A stretch of DNA of 64,000 nucleotides, from contig CAVUSX010000029.1 in assembly GCA_963744275.1 (NCBI GenBank), positions 310,001 to 374,000 on the forward strand, given 5' to 3'. The position numbers and the translations under genes were made by a program. A model generated the notes under the pieces. The model did no database searches. It was not told where the DNA came from and saw nothing but the letters and a program-made list of their open reading frames with translations. Source of the stretch: VAZQ01 sp963744275. Its GTDB lineage: Bacteria > Pseudomonadota > Alphaproteobacteria > Rhizobiales > Xanthobacteraceae. Numbering within the stretch: the first letter of the stretch is position 1; every line of letters begins with the position of its first letter. Below, piece after piece: positions 9,463-17,389 of this stretch.

Positions 9463-9487
9463 AACGAGCGAGACGCGGACCGGTTCC
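9463..9487 (-). promoter_or_regulatory. EcfG-type promoter of the DUF892 gene
   Basis: On the reverse strand this reads GGAAC-N16-CGTT, with the -10 about 30 bp before the DUF892 start codon. Confidence 0.78.
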
Positions 9488-9591
9488 AACGCGCTTGAGA
9501 CGCGGCGCGCCGCTGCTCGCGCCCCGGAAAATGGCACGCCCGCAGCTCCAAGGTTGTCGCCGATGCGATATCTCGCCGGGGCTGGAGGAGG

Positions 9592-9616
9592 GGAACCGGT
9601 TCGGCGCAAAATCGTT
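9592..9616 (+). promoter_or_regulatory. EcfG-type promoter of the PRC-barrel gene
   Basis: Exact GGAAC-N16-CGTT with the -10 34 bp before the ATG at 9650. Confidence 0.78.
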
Positions 9617-9649
9617 GTCGGAGGGCAATCGAGAAAAAGGAGAATCCCG

Positions 9650-10036
9650 ATGGCTATCACTCCCTCGGCGTCGCTCGATAAACGCGAAACCACAAACCTC
9701 ATCGGCAGCGACAAGGTGGAAGGCACCGCGGTTTATCGCTCCAATGGCGAGAAGGCCGGCACCATCCAGCGCGTCATGATCGACAAGATCAGCGGCAAGG
9801 TCGCCTATGCGGTCATGAGCTTCGGCGGCTTCATGGGTATCGGCGAGGACTATTATCCGCTGCCCTGGTCGGTGTTGACCTACAACCCTCGGCTCGACGG
9901 CTACGAGGTGAATATCACCGAGCAGCAGCTCAAAGGGGCGCCCCGGTACGGCCGGCACGACAGCTGGGATTGGTCGGACCGCGCGCGCGGCCAGAAGGTC
10001 TACGACTATTACGGCGTGACGCCGTACTGGAGCTGA
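9650..10036 (+). CDS. PRC-barrel domain protein
   Basis: A 128-residue protein from the ATG at 9650, with SD AAAAAGGAGAA just upstream. The PRC-barrel core spans about residues 15-90: NLIGSDKVEGTAVYRSNGEK, then GTIQRVMIDKISGKVAYAV and FGGFMGIGEDYYPLPW. There is no signal peptide, unlike the PRC-barrel paralogue at 17390. PRC barrels in such stress genes are of uncertain function; binding to partner proteins or RNA is possible. Confidence 0.9.
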   Translation: MAITPSASLDKRETTNLIGSDKVEGTAVYRSNGEKAGTIQRVMIDKISGKVAYAVMSFGGFMGIGEDYYPLPWSVLTYNPRLDGYEVNITEQQLKGAPRYGRHDSWDWSDRARGQKVYDYYGVTPYWS

Positions 10037-10130
10037 TCCGCAGGCGGATCACCGGACGAGACGGCCCGCGCCGGACAGCCCCCGCGGGCCGTTACTCGAG
10101 GCCAGGTCAGCGAGAGAGATCGGATAAGCA

Positions 10131-10406
10131 GTGCTCACCCAGTTGAATCCTCCCCTCCCGCTTGAAACATCCAAAGGCCCCGGCTGGGCGCATTTCGTCA
10201 TCGACTATGGGCCCGAAGCGGCGTTGCTGTGGGTGGTCTTCATGGATGCGGACGGCGCCTGCTGGACGGTGCCGAATTTCGAGGTGCGGATGTCCTACAA
10301 TTGGACCATGGGCCGAAGAAAACCCGGCGATGTGGCTGCGGCGCCCACCCCTGCGGCGTCCCCAGCTTCGCCCGACGCTCCGGTCCGCTTTCCCCGCCCC
10401 GCCTGA
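10131..10406 (+). CDS. small conserved protein, unknown function
   Basis: 91 residues from a GTG start. The first 60 residues form a compact folded-looking segment (HFVIDYGPEAALLWVVFMDA, then DGACWTVPNFEVRMSYNWTM). The C-terminal 30 residues are Ala/Pro-rich and likely disordered. Small proteins with this pattern occur singly in Bradyrhizobium-type genomes without known function. It meets the membrane-protein gene 10411-10863 tail to tail. Confidence 0.6.
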   Translation: MLTQLNPPLPLETSKGPGWAHFVIDYGPEAALLWVVFMDADGACWTVPNFEVRMSYNWTMGRRKPGDVAAAPTPAASPASPDAPVRFPRPA

Positions 10407-10410
10407 AGCG

Positions 10411-10863
10411 TCATCCGGCTTCGCCGGCCGTCCCCTGGTCGCGACCAAACCATTCCTTCGCGAGTCCCGCGACCAGAACCCCGGCGGCGGCAAGGGGGAC
10501 GAGCCGGCGCCAGCCGATGGCCCGCCCGACTTGCAGGCCGATGCCGACGAATTTCGGATCGAGCCAAGGCGCGTGGCTGCGGGCCTCGAGGGCCAGCTGC
10601 GCACCCGCGATGGTGTGGCGCCGGGACGACACGCAGCCGTACACCGCCAGAAGCGTGAGCAGGAGGAAGAGCAACCCGAGAGCCACGGCGGCGATCAGCG
10701 GGCCGAAGCGTCCGGCCAATGCGATGAACGCCGCGAAGATGAAGAATCCAAAGGTAACCGCGCCGCCCAAAAGGGCGATCAATCCCCAGATGAGCACGCC
10801 GGAACCGAGGCCGCTCTTTGATTTGAGCGTCAGCTCGAGGTGTCGCAGCCAGCCGCTGATCAT
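10411..10863 (-). CDS. phage-holin-like superfamily III membrane protein (stress-associated)
   Basis: 150 residues from the ATG at 10861-10863; upstream in-frame starts add only Arg/Gly-rich sequence. Two adjacent long hydrophobic helices are present (VLIWGLIALLGGAVTFGFFI and PLIAAVALGLLFLLLTLLAV), with a further short one near the C-terminus. This matches small membrane proteins annotated as holin superfamily III or putative Actinobacterial holin-X, which in proteobacteria sit beside DUF883 genes. It lies 34 bp after the DUF883 gene on the same strand, so they probably form one unit. Confidence 0.7.
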   Translation of the reverse strand: MISGWLRHLELTLKSKSGLGSGVLIWGLIALLGGAVTFGFFIFAAFIALAGRFGPLIAAVALGLLFLLLTLLAVYGCVSSRRHTIAGAQLALEARSHAPWLDPKFVGIGLQVGRAIGWRRLVPLAAAGVLVAGLAKEWFGRDQGTAGEAG

Positions 10864-10897
10864 GTGCGCGCCCGCCCGGCAGCCGATCCGCTCGAGA

Positions 10898-11273
10898 CTA
10901 GCGCCGCCACGTGGCACCGAACAGAAATCCGACCCCGAGTGCCAGCGCCAGGGTGGTATAGGGCCGCTTCTTCAGCGACGCGTCGAGGGCATCGACCATG
11001 TTGTCGCCGACCTCGCGCACTGCATCGACCGCCTCCAGGCCCTTGTCCTGCGCCTCGCCGAGGACGCCCTCGAGGTTCGATTTGGCCTTGCGCCACGTGG
11101 CCTCGCCGCGCGCCGCCACGACATCGGCAATCTGTCGGGTGAGCCGCGCCACGTCGTCGCGCAATGCCGCCAGATCGTCGCGAACGTCGCCCGAGCGCTG
11201 CCTTGCCGATATCGTGGGCCGTGCCCTTGGCCTCGCCGATCGTGTCACGGGCCACGCTGGACGTGTTCGACAT
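10898..11273 (-). CDS. DUF883 (ElaB/YqjD-like) membrane-anchored protein, frameshifted
   Basis: The real start is the ATG at 11271-11273 (MSNTSSVARDTIGEAKGTAH). At about 11195-11205 the frame changes by one base, after which the reading continues as SGDVRDDLAALRDDVARL to the end. The C-terminal anchor (RPYTTLALALGVGFLFGATW) and heptad-like helix are typical of DUF883 proteins, which bind ribosomes and membranes in E. coli relatives. The single indel may be a sequence error. A near-consensus EcfG promoter (GGAAC-N16-GGTT) is at 11326-11350. Confidence 0.8.
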
Positions 11274-11325
11274 GAGGCTTGTCTCCTGGCTTGGGGAAGA
11301 TGTGGCGGAAATCCGTCTGCAGCCT

Positions 11326-11350
11326 AACCCGGTGCCGCGAGAAAGGTTCC
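11326..11350 (-). promoter_or_regulatory. EcfG-like promoter (GGAAC-N16-GGTT)
   Basis: Exact -35 and one mismatch in the -10, 53 bp upstream of the DUF883 start codon. Confidence 0.5.
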
Positions 11351-11353
11351 CGA

Positions 11354-12454
11354 TCATCCAGGCAGCTTGCCCTCATCTGACGGGAAGACGTGACCGATGA
11401 CCACAAGGGCGACGATCAGCAGCGGAACCGCGAGGAAGGCTCCCATCGGACCCCATAACCAGCTCCAGAATGCGATGGCGAGAAAGACCGCGAGCGGATC
11501 GAGAGTGAGACGCCGTCCGATCACGGTCGGGGTGATGAGATGGCCCTCGAGCGTCGTCAGCACGATCAAGCTTGCGGGCGCGATCAGCGCCTGTCCGAGC
11601 GACGGGAAGGTCACGAATCCGACCGCGAGCAGGATGACCGCCATGCAGGCCGGTCCCAGATAGGGGATGTAATTGAGCACTGACGCGAGGATCCCGAGGA
11701 TCAGCGGGTTCGGCAGGCCGAGCACCCAGGCGCCTGCCGCCACGATCGTGCCGAGCGCCGCATTGATGACCGTGACGATCGCCACATAGGACGCGAGATT
11801 GTGCTCGATGTCGTTGGCGATGCGGATGAAGCGGAGCTTGCCGTCGCGTGTCCCGAAGAACGTCGCGAGATAGCGGCGAAACTTCAACTCGCCGGCCATG
11901 AAGAAGATCAGGGTGGCGAAGAACAAGACGATCTCGGCCACCGCCGGCGTCAGGGCAGCCGCCACCGGCGTGACCAGGCTGATATTGGACGATTCGACCG
12001 CGACCGCCGAGTCGGCGGGCTTGAGAGCGGATTCCAGATCATGCAAGGCCGCCAGGGGGCGGTCGAGCACATAGAGCCGCTGCTTGAGGCCGGCGCCGAT
12101 CTCGGGCGCCCGGCCCATCCATTCGGTGATCGGGGCGGCCAGCATCGTCACCGCGAGCGCGGCCGCCGTGATGATCAGCACGACGATGAATAGGGCCGTC
12201 AGCCAGGGCGAGACCCCATGCCGGCTGGCGAATTTCAGGATGGGGGAAAAGGTGGTGCCGATCAGGACCGCGGCCGAAACCGGCAACAGGATCGGACGGC
12301 CGAAATAGAAGCAGGTGACCATGAGCAACAGGAATATCCCGACCGTCGCCATCTGGGCGGAGGACCCCCACACGTCGGCCATGCTGGTGCAGGGGTGCGG
12401 ATCGTTGATGATCAGGGCGTCCCGCTTTTCCTGCTGCGCGCGAAGAAGCTCCAC
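11354..12454 (-). CDS. AI-2E family transporter (permease-like membrane protein)
   Basis: About 366 residues from a GTG at 12452-12454. I prefer this start because it has a strong SD (GGGGAGGA) at the right distance. The longer frame from the ATG at 12520 would place its start inside the -10 of the EcfG promoter at 12519-12543. The protein has seven to eight hydrophobic helices, beginning with VGIFLLLMVTCFYF. It also carries family segments LGLPNPLILGILASVLNYIP and EGHLITPTVIGRRLTLDPLA. The family includes exporters and Na+/H+ antiporters, so the substrate is not predicted. Confidence 0.88.
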   Translation of the reverse strand: MELLRAQQEKRDALIINDPHPCTSMADVWGSSAQMATVGIFLLLMVTCFYFGRPILLPVSAAVLIGTTFSPILKFASRHGVSPWLTALFIVVLIITAAALAVTMLAAPITEWMGRAPEIGAGLKQRLYVLDRPLAALHDLESALKPADSAVAVESSNISLVTPVAAALTPAVAEIVLFFATLIFFMAGELKFRRYLATFFGTRDGKLRFIRIANDIEHNLASYVAIVTVINAALGTIVAAGAWVLGLPNPLILGILASVLNYIPYLGPACMAVILLAVGFVTFPSLGQALIAPASLIVLTTLEGHLITPTVIGRRLTLDPLAVFLAIAFWSWLWGPMGAFLAVPLLIVALVVIGHVFPSDEGKLPG

Positions 12455-12518
12455 GATGTCCTCCCCGACCGCCGCGGGGTTGCCACAGATGCCGCCCAGC
12501 GCAATGCAATCCCGACTC

Positions 12519-12543
12519 AACGTCGATCGGGCGGGCGGGTTCC
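12519..12543 (-). promoter_or_regulatory. EcfG-type promoter of the AI-2E transporter gene
   Basis: Reverse strand reads GGAAC-N16-CGTT exactly. It overlaps an in-frame upstream ATG of the transporter and so argues for the downstream GTG start. Confidence 0.72.
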
Positions 12544-12602
12544 CGCGTCCCGCCGCGGGAGCCGCCGGCGCGGGCGACGTCCCGCTCCTCGTATCGTCAG
12601 CG

Positions 12603-13727
12603 TTACGTCTTCGCGGCTCCCACCGTATCGGCCATGACGGCGCCGCGGATACCGAGCGGCCTTTCCGGCCCCACCGTCGAGTCGCAAGAGGTCTGGTGCT
12701 CGATCTCCGAATTGAGCTCGGCGCCGACCAGGACCACGATGGTGGACAGCCACATCCACATCATCAGGCCGACGACGGCGCCCAGCGACCCGTAGGTGGC
12801 GTTGTAGTTGGCGAAGTTGCCGAGGTACCAGGAGAACAGCGACGAGACGATGAGCCAAGCCGATGCCGCAAACACGCTGCCGACGTTGATCCAGCGCCAT
12901 TTCGCCGGCCGGCGGCTCGGGCCGTAGCGATAAAGCACCGCGAGAGCCGCGATCATGAGGACCCCCATTGCGGGCCAGCGCAGATAGCCGATGATCGGCT
13001 CGTCGATGCTGCTGAGGCCGAAGGCCGCCAGCAGCAGCGGGAATACCACGACCGCGCTCACCGCCAGCAGCACGGCCCCGATCGCACAGACGGTGAAGAA
13101 GAGCGACATGAGATTGAGCCGCACCAGGCCGCGCCGCTCCTGCTCGTCGTAGATGACGTTGAGCGCGTCGAAGATCGCCTTCATGCCGGCGTTGGCGCTC
13201 CACAGCGCGATGCCCAGCCCGAGCAGGAAGCCGAATGTCAGCTTGCCGTCGCTCTTGGCGCCGATGCGGGTGATCTCGTCGCGCAGCATGTCGAGCACGT
13301 CGGCCGGGACGATGCCGGCGGCGAGCGACAGGTGCTTGCCGATGGTGCCGGCGTCGGCGAACAACGCGTAAAACGACACGCCGGCGGCCAGCGCCGGGAA
13401 CAGCGCAACCAGCGAGTAAAAGACGACGCTGGCGGCGAGCGCCAGCAGGCGGTCGTCCTGGGTCTCTTGATAGGTGCGCAGAATGATGTCCTTCCAGCCG
13501 CGCCAGGGAATTTGCGCCGGCGAGCGCGCGCCGCGGCCGCGGCCGCGTTCGGTGGCGCGAATCTCCTGCAGCCCCAGCGGCTCTTGCGCCGGAGTGGCCC
13601 GCGGCAGCACCCGCACCGGCTTGAGGACCTGCAGATTCTGCTGGCGCTTGAGGGTCAGGATTACGCCCGCCGTCACCATCACGGATGCGGCGAGCCAGGA
13701 GAGGAGGTTGTCGAGCCTGGAGTTCAT
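12603..13727 (-). CDS. YihY/BrkB family inner-membrane protein
   Basis: 374 residues from the ATG at 13725-13727. The start carries a transmembrane helix (LLSWLAASVMVTAGVIL) and a basic linker. The YihY domain then begins at GWKDIILRTYQETQDDRLLA, with helices including VVFYSLVALFPALAAGVSFY and the conserved YGSLGAVVGLMMWMWLSTIV near the C-terminus. The family was formerly called ribonuclease BN by error; its function is unknown. A consensus EcfG promoter lies about 210 bp upstream. Confidence 0.9.
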   Translation of the reverse strand: MNSRLDNLLSWLAASVMVTAGVILTLKRQQNLQVLKPVRVLPRATPAQEPLGLQEIRATERGRGRGARSPAQIPWRGWKDIILRTYQETQDDRLLALAASVVFYSLVALFPALAAGVSFYALFADAGTIGKHLSLAAGIVPADVLDMLRDEITRIGAKSDGKLTFGFLLGLGIALWSANAGMKAIFDALNVIYDEQERRGLVRLNLMSLFFTVCAIGAVLLAVSAVVVFPLLLAAFGLSSIDEPIIGYLRWPAMGVLMIAALAVLYRYGPSRRPAKWRWINVGSVFAASAWLIVSSLFSWYLGNFANYNATYGSLGAVVGLMMWMWLSTIVVLVGAELNSEIEHQTSCDSTVGPERPLGIRGAVMADTVGAAKT

Positions 13728-13938
13728 TCGGCCTGCCGACCTTGCGCGGCTCGTGAAATCAGAGCCGTGCTGAAGACATAAGCGGGGCCGCCACCTCGAC
13801 CGAGGCGCGGCCCCACGTTGTGGCGGAAAGCTTCCTTGGATCCGGTCGGTCAATTCCCGGATGGGGACAGGATGCTGCGCCGACGGACGCCGGGCCGACA
13901 CCCTGACCATTGGGCGACGGCTGAAGCATCCGCAAGCT

Positions 13939-13963
13939 AACGCGTTCTGCGCCCACTGGTTCC
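13939..13963 (-). promoter_or_regulatory. EcfG-type promoter upstream of the YihY gene
   Basis: Reverse strand reads GGAAC-N16-CGTT. The implied leader to the start codon at 13727 is about 200 nt; no other reverse-strand gene lies between. The surrounding 13728-14167 otherwise holds only the repeats listed below. Confidence 0.65.
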
Positions 13964-14043
13964 GCTGCCTCCCGCAGCCTGGCGAACGGTCAGCCGGAGG
14001 TATGCCTCCAAGCTGCCGCCGCCGCTTGCCGGCGAATCCGGCC

Positions 14044-14069
14044 GGAACAAACCTTGCGGTAGGCACGTT
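14044..14069 (+). promoter_or_regulatory. EcfG-type promoter (GGAAC-N17-CGTT)
   Basis: Exact consensus with a 17-bp spacer. Its -10 falls inside the first unit of the 19-bp tandem repeat that starts at 14064, about 100 bp before the DUF2188-like gene. Confidence 0.72.
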
Positions 14070-14140
14070 TTCCCCGAGTGCTCACGTTTTCCCGGAATGC
14101 TCACGTTTTCCTCAAGTGCTCACGTTTTTCCTCAAGCGCT
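14064..14140. repeat. four tandem 19-20-bp repeats beginning CACGTTTTCC
   Basis: Units start at 14064, 14083, 14102 and 14121 and share CACGTTTTCC followed by a variable 5-6 bases and GCT. They occupy the would-be 5' leader of the gene at 14168. Each repeats the CGTT -10 element of the overlapping EcfG promoter. Confidence 0.8.
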
Positions 14141-14167
14141 CTGGTTGGCAAGCGAGGGAGCGGCCCT

Positions 14168-14425
14168 ATGAATCATCTTCGATACGTCGTCGTGAGGCGC
14201 GAGGCCGAATGGAAAATAGTGCGGGCTGGGCGCCGCTATTCCGGTTCCTATCCCAGTAAGCGGCAGGCCTTGTGTGCGGCCATCGAATATGCCGAGCAGG
14301 ACGGCCATGCGGGACGTCGGGTCGAGGTGCTGGTGCGGCACGAGGACGGGCACTTCCTGACCGAATGGGCTTTCGGCCGCGATCTGCATTCCGACGCGGC
14401 GGCGCGACCGATCCTGACACCCTGA
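14168..14425 (+). CDS. DUF2188-like small protein
   Basis: 85 residues from the ATG at 14168. The pattern YVVVRREAEWKIVRAGRR, then SKRQALCAAIEYAEQDG and VEVLVRHEDG resembles DUF2188 proteins: two strands, a helix of Ala-rich sequence and a final hairpin. The family has no known function. It has an EcfG promoter and a tandem-repeat leader upstream. Confidence 0.7.
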   Translation: MNHLRYVVVRREAEWKIVRAGRRYSGSYPSKRQALCAAIEYAEQDGHAGRRVEVLVRHEDGHFLTEWAFGRDLHSDAAARPILTP

Positions 14426-14467
14426 GCCGCAGGCGGCCGCCCATCGGGCGATGATCGTGCCTTCGCG

Positions 14468-15196
14468 CTAGATCAGGGGCCGGGGCGCCAGCTCCTGGTC
14501 GAAGTGTTGCGCGATGCCCTCCAGGATGCGCGGATTGGTCAGCGTCAGCGATCCGTTCGCCTGCGTGAACATCCCCATTCGCCGCAGCCGTGCCAGCGTC
14601 TTGTTGGTATGGACGAGCGAAAGTCCGAGTGCGTCGGCGATGTGCTGTTGGCCGAGCGGGAAGGTGAAGCTGCAGTCTTCCACCAGGGCGAGCGCGTCGG
14701 CCCGCCGGTACAGAATGAGGATCAGCGCCGCGACGCGCTCGGCCGCGCTGCGGCGGCCGGCGCTCAGCAGATTTTCGTCGACCCGGCTTTCCTCGCGGGC
14801 GCCGAGCCAAGCCACGTCGAACGCGAGCTCCGGCATCTGGCCGAACAGATGCCAGATCTTGTGACGCGGCAGCAGGCAAAGCTCGACATCGGTCAAGGCC
14901 TCGATGCCGTGTTGCGCGGCGTCGAACATCGCGGCTTGCAGCCCGAGCAGGTCGCCGGGCAGCAGAAAGTTGAGAATTTGCCGGCGGCCGTCCGGCAGAG
15001 CTTTGAAGCGGAATGCCCAACCCGAATAAAGCGTATAGAGCTCCGGGCTGTCCCGGCCGGCGCGAATGATTTCGGTGCCGGCGGGGACCGTCAGATGGTC
15101 GCGCTTGATGTCGTTGATGACCGCGAGCTCGTTCTCACTTATCGGCTTGAACAAACCGCATGCGCGCAAAGCGCATTCGAAGCAGTTCACGCGCAT
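14468..15196 (-). CDS. Crp/Fnr family transcriptional regulator with an FNR-like Cys cluster
   Basis: 242 residues: N-terminal Cys cluster (NCFECALRACGLF; Cys5, Cys8, Cys13), cyclic-nucleotide-binding-like beta roll (about 20-140), and a C-terminal winged helix. A further Cys in VELCLLPRHKIW aligns with Cys122 of E. coli FNR, so an oxygen-sensing [4Fe-4S] cluster is plausible. The recognition helix reads LSLVHTNKTLARLRR, lacking the E-xx-SR pattern of FNR/FixK, so it should bind a different site from the TTGAT boxes elsewhere in this window. It lies 18 bp after csbD on the same strand and may be stress-induced with it. Confidence 0.85.
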   Translation of the reverse strand: MRVNCFECALRACGLFKPISENELAVINDIKRDHLTVPAGTEIIRAGRDSPELYTLYSGWAFRFKALPDGRRQILNFLLPGDLLGLQAAMFDAAQHGIEALTDVELCLLPRHKIWHLFGQMPELAFDVAWLGAREESRVDENLLSAGRRSAAERVAALILILYRRADALALVEDCSFTFPLGQQHIADALGLSLVHTNKTLARLRRMGMFTQANGSLTLTNPRILEGIAQHFDQELAPRPLI

Positions 15197-15214
15197 GCGG
15201 GGGAAACCAGGCGC

Positions 15215-15391
15215 CTATTTGCCGCGCATGGCGTCCTTGAGGCCGCCGACCGCATTCTGCACCTTGCCCTTGATCTGGTCGCCCTTGCCTTCATTTTCCA
15301 TCTTCTGGTCTCCCAAGGCCTTGCCGGTCCATTCCTTCACTTTGCCCTTGGCCTGCTCGGCGGAGCCTTTGATGCGATCCTTGTCAACCAT
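15215..15391 (-). CDS. CsbD family stress protein
   Basis: 58 residues from the ATG at 15389-15391; an upstream ATG at 15457 would place the start across the promoter. The sequence MVDKDRIKGSAEQAKGKVKE and KGDQIKGKVQNAVGG is diagnostic of CsbD, a small hydrophilic general-stress protein of unknown mechanism. It is first in a probable unit with the FNR-like regulator. Confidence 0.93.
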   Translation of the reverse strand: MVDKDRIKGSAEQAKGKVKEWTGKALGDQKMENEGKGDQIKGKVQNAVGGLKDAMRGK

Positions 15392-15429
15392 TTTACGTCT
15401 CCATGAATACCAATTGTCCGATGCTCCAC

Positions 15430-15455
15430 AACTTGCGAGGCAGCCCAGGAGTTCC
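15430..15455 (-). promoter_or_regulatory. EcfG-like promoter of csbD (GGAAC-N17-AGTT)
   Basis: Exact -35, one mismatch in the -10, 38 bp before the csbD start codon. Confidence 0.6.
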
Positions 15456-15784
15456 ATAAGTGGTTCGAATGGCGTGATCGCCGGAGCCGACTGATCCGCG
15501 CCAGCAGGTGTTCTGGGTTGCCCGCCTCGAGGGCGCGCCAGCGTCGCGGGCGAAACGTGTGATGCCGAACCTAGCTGCGAAATTCGACAGTCGCCGGCAT
15601 GGCGGACTCGATCGACGGCGCCACGCGGCCCCTACCCCATTCGGCACGCATGTCTTTTGACATAGGCGCACGGCAAGGATCTCCTCCGCTCCTTCGCAGG
15701 GCCAAACTCCAATTGACAAGCGAAAGGTCCCGCCTGAGAGTGCGATAACTTGGCGTGGCAGGTTGATTGGTACTGGTATTGGCC

Positions 15785-17209
15785 GTGGACAGCGCAGTTG
15801 AGGACAGCCCATCGAGCCCGGAATTGTCGAGACCTAGCGAGCTTCCCTGGCTGAATGCGGCCGCGCTCGTGGGCGATGACAGCTATATCCACGCGGTGCT
15901 CGGGGCGTTGCCGGCCGCCGTTTACATCACCGATGCGCAGGGGCGGATCACCTACTACAACGAAGCGGCGGCCATGCTCTGGGGCCATCACCCCGAGCTC
16001 GGCAAGACCGAATGGTGCGGCGCCTGGAAGCTGTATTGGCCGGACGGCAGACCGGTGCCGCACGGCCAATGTCCGATGGCCATGTCGGTGAAGGAGAAGC
16101 GTCCGATCCACGGACCGGAGGTGGTGGTCGAGCGCCCCGACGGCAGTCGCGTCCCCTTTATCCCCCATACGACGCCGCTCTACGACGCCTCCGGCACATT
16201 CGTCGGCGCGGTGAGCATGCTGGTGGATATCAGCGACCACAAGCGCGCCGAGGAGGATGCGCAACGGCTCACGGCGATCGTCGAGTTCTCCCACGATGCG
16301 ATCGTCAGCAAGGATCTCAACGGCGTGATCGTCAGCTGGAACGCGGGTGCCGAGCGTCTCTTCGGCTACGCCGCCGCGGAGGTCATCGGCCGACCGATCA
16401 CGATTCTGATGGCGCCGGATCGCATCGACGAGGAACCGGGCATTCTCGCCCGCATCGTGCGCGGCGAGCACATCGATCATTACGAAACCATCCGCCGGCG
16501 CAAGGACGGCAGCCTGGTCGAAATTTCGCTGACCGTGTCGCCGGTCAAGGACGCGTCCGGCAGGATCGTCGGCGCATCGAAGATCGCCCGTGACATCACC
16601 GAACGCCGGCGCGCCGAGGCGCAGCAGAATTTTCTGCTCGGCGAGATGAAGCATCGAATCAAGAATACCCTGGCGACGGTGCAGGCCATCGCCATGCAGA
16701 CCTTGCGCCGGACGCCCGCCGAGGAGCGGGATGCGTTCGTGACGCGGCTGCAGGCACTGGCGAAGGCGCACGATCTGCTGTCGCTCAAGAGTTGGGACAG
16801 CGCCCCGCTCCGCGATGTCGTGGGCGCGGCGCTCGGCGCCTTTCAGGAGGTGCATCGCGAGCGCTTCCAGATCGAAGGTCCGGCCGAGGTCTGGCTGAAC
16901 GCGAACAGAGCCCTGCTGCTGGCGATGGCGTTGCACGAGCTCGCCACCAACGCGGTCAAATACGGCGCCTTGTCGAACTCCGACGGCCGCATTCACATCG
17001 CATGGGAGCTGTCGAAGGCCGACGGCGCGAACCGGTTGAGGCTCATTTGGCGGGAGCGCGGCGGCCCTGCGGTCGAGGCCCCGAAGCACAAAGGGTTCGG
17101 TTCGACCCTCATCGAGCGCGCCGTGCAAGCCGGGCTGGGACCGACCCGACTGGAGTTTGATCCACTCGGGCTGACCTTCAGCGTGGACGTGCCGCTCGGC
17201 ACGGACTGA
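15785..17209 (+). CDS. PAS-PAS HWE family sensor histidine kinase
   Basis: About 474 residues from a GTG at 15785 (an upstream in-frame TTG at 15767 is possible). There are two PAS domains, about residues 35-155 and 160-275. The HWE kinase core follows, with the phospho-acceptor His290 in LGEMKHRIKNTLATVQA, an N-box ALHELATNAVKYGALS and the WRERGGP element that gives the family its name. There is no transmembrane segment, so it senses a cytosolic signal. HWE and HisKA2 kinases commonly feed PhyR in the alphaproteobacterial general stress response; its place inside an EcfG-regulated island suggests that role, but this is inference. Confidence 0.92.
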   Translation: MDSAVEDSPSSPELSRPSELPWLNAAALVGDDSYIHAVLGALPAAVYITDAQGRITYYNEAAAMLWGHHPELGKTEWCGAWKLYWPDGRPVPHGQCPMAMSVKEKRPIHGPEVVVERPDGSRVPFIPHTTPLYDASGTFVGAVSMLVDISDHKRAEEDAQRLTAIVEFSHDAIVSKDLNGVIVSWNAGAERLFGYAAAEVIGRPITILMAPDRIDEEPGILARIVRGEHIDHYETIRRRKDGSLVEISLTVSPVKDASGRIVGASKIARDITERRRAEAQQNFLLGEMKHRIKNTLATVQAIAMQTLRRTPAEERDAFVTRLQALAKAHDLLSLKSWDSAPLRDVVGAALGAFQEVHRERFQIEGPAEVWLNANRALLLAMALHELATNAVKYGALSNSDGRIHIAWELSKADGANRLRLIWRERGGPAVEAPKHKGFGSTLIERAVQAGLGPTRLEFDPLGLTFSVDVPLGTD

Positions 17210-17303
17210 GGAAAGCCTCCGCGCGGTGACGCGGCACACCGCATGACGCCCGCAGGCGCGAAATAACGCCCGCGGGCGCGAATGGGTTCCCTCCAATCGA
17301 ATT

Positions 17304-17329
17304 GGAACTCGGCTCGCGTCTGCAGCGTT
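17304..17329 (+). promoter_or_regulatory. EcfG-type promoter (GGAAC-N17-CGTT)
   Basis: Exact consensus, 60 bp before the ATG of the exported PRC-barrel gene. Confidence 0.78.
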
Positions 17330-17389
17330 CTGTGGTCTGGCTGACAAGCCACTTTCACACCAAGACACCACACCCGAAGGGACCACGTC

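Noticed and set aside
12315..13781. 488-codon plus-strand frame
   Set aside because: Antisense of the YihY gene; composition is Arg/His/Gln-rich without a fold.
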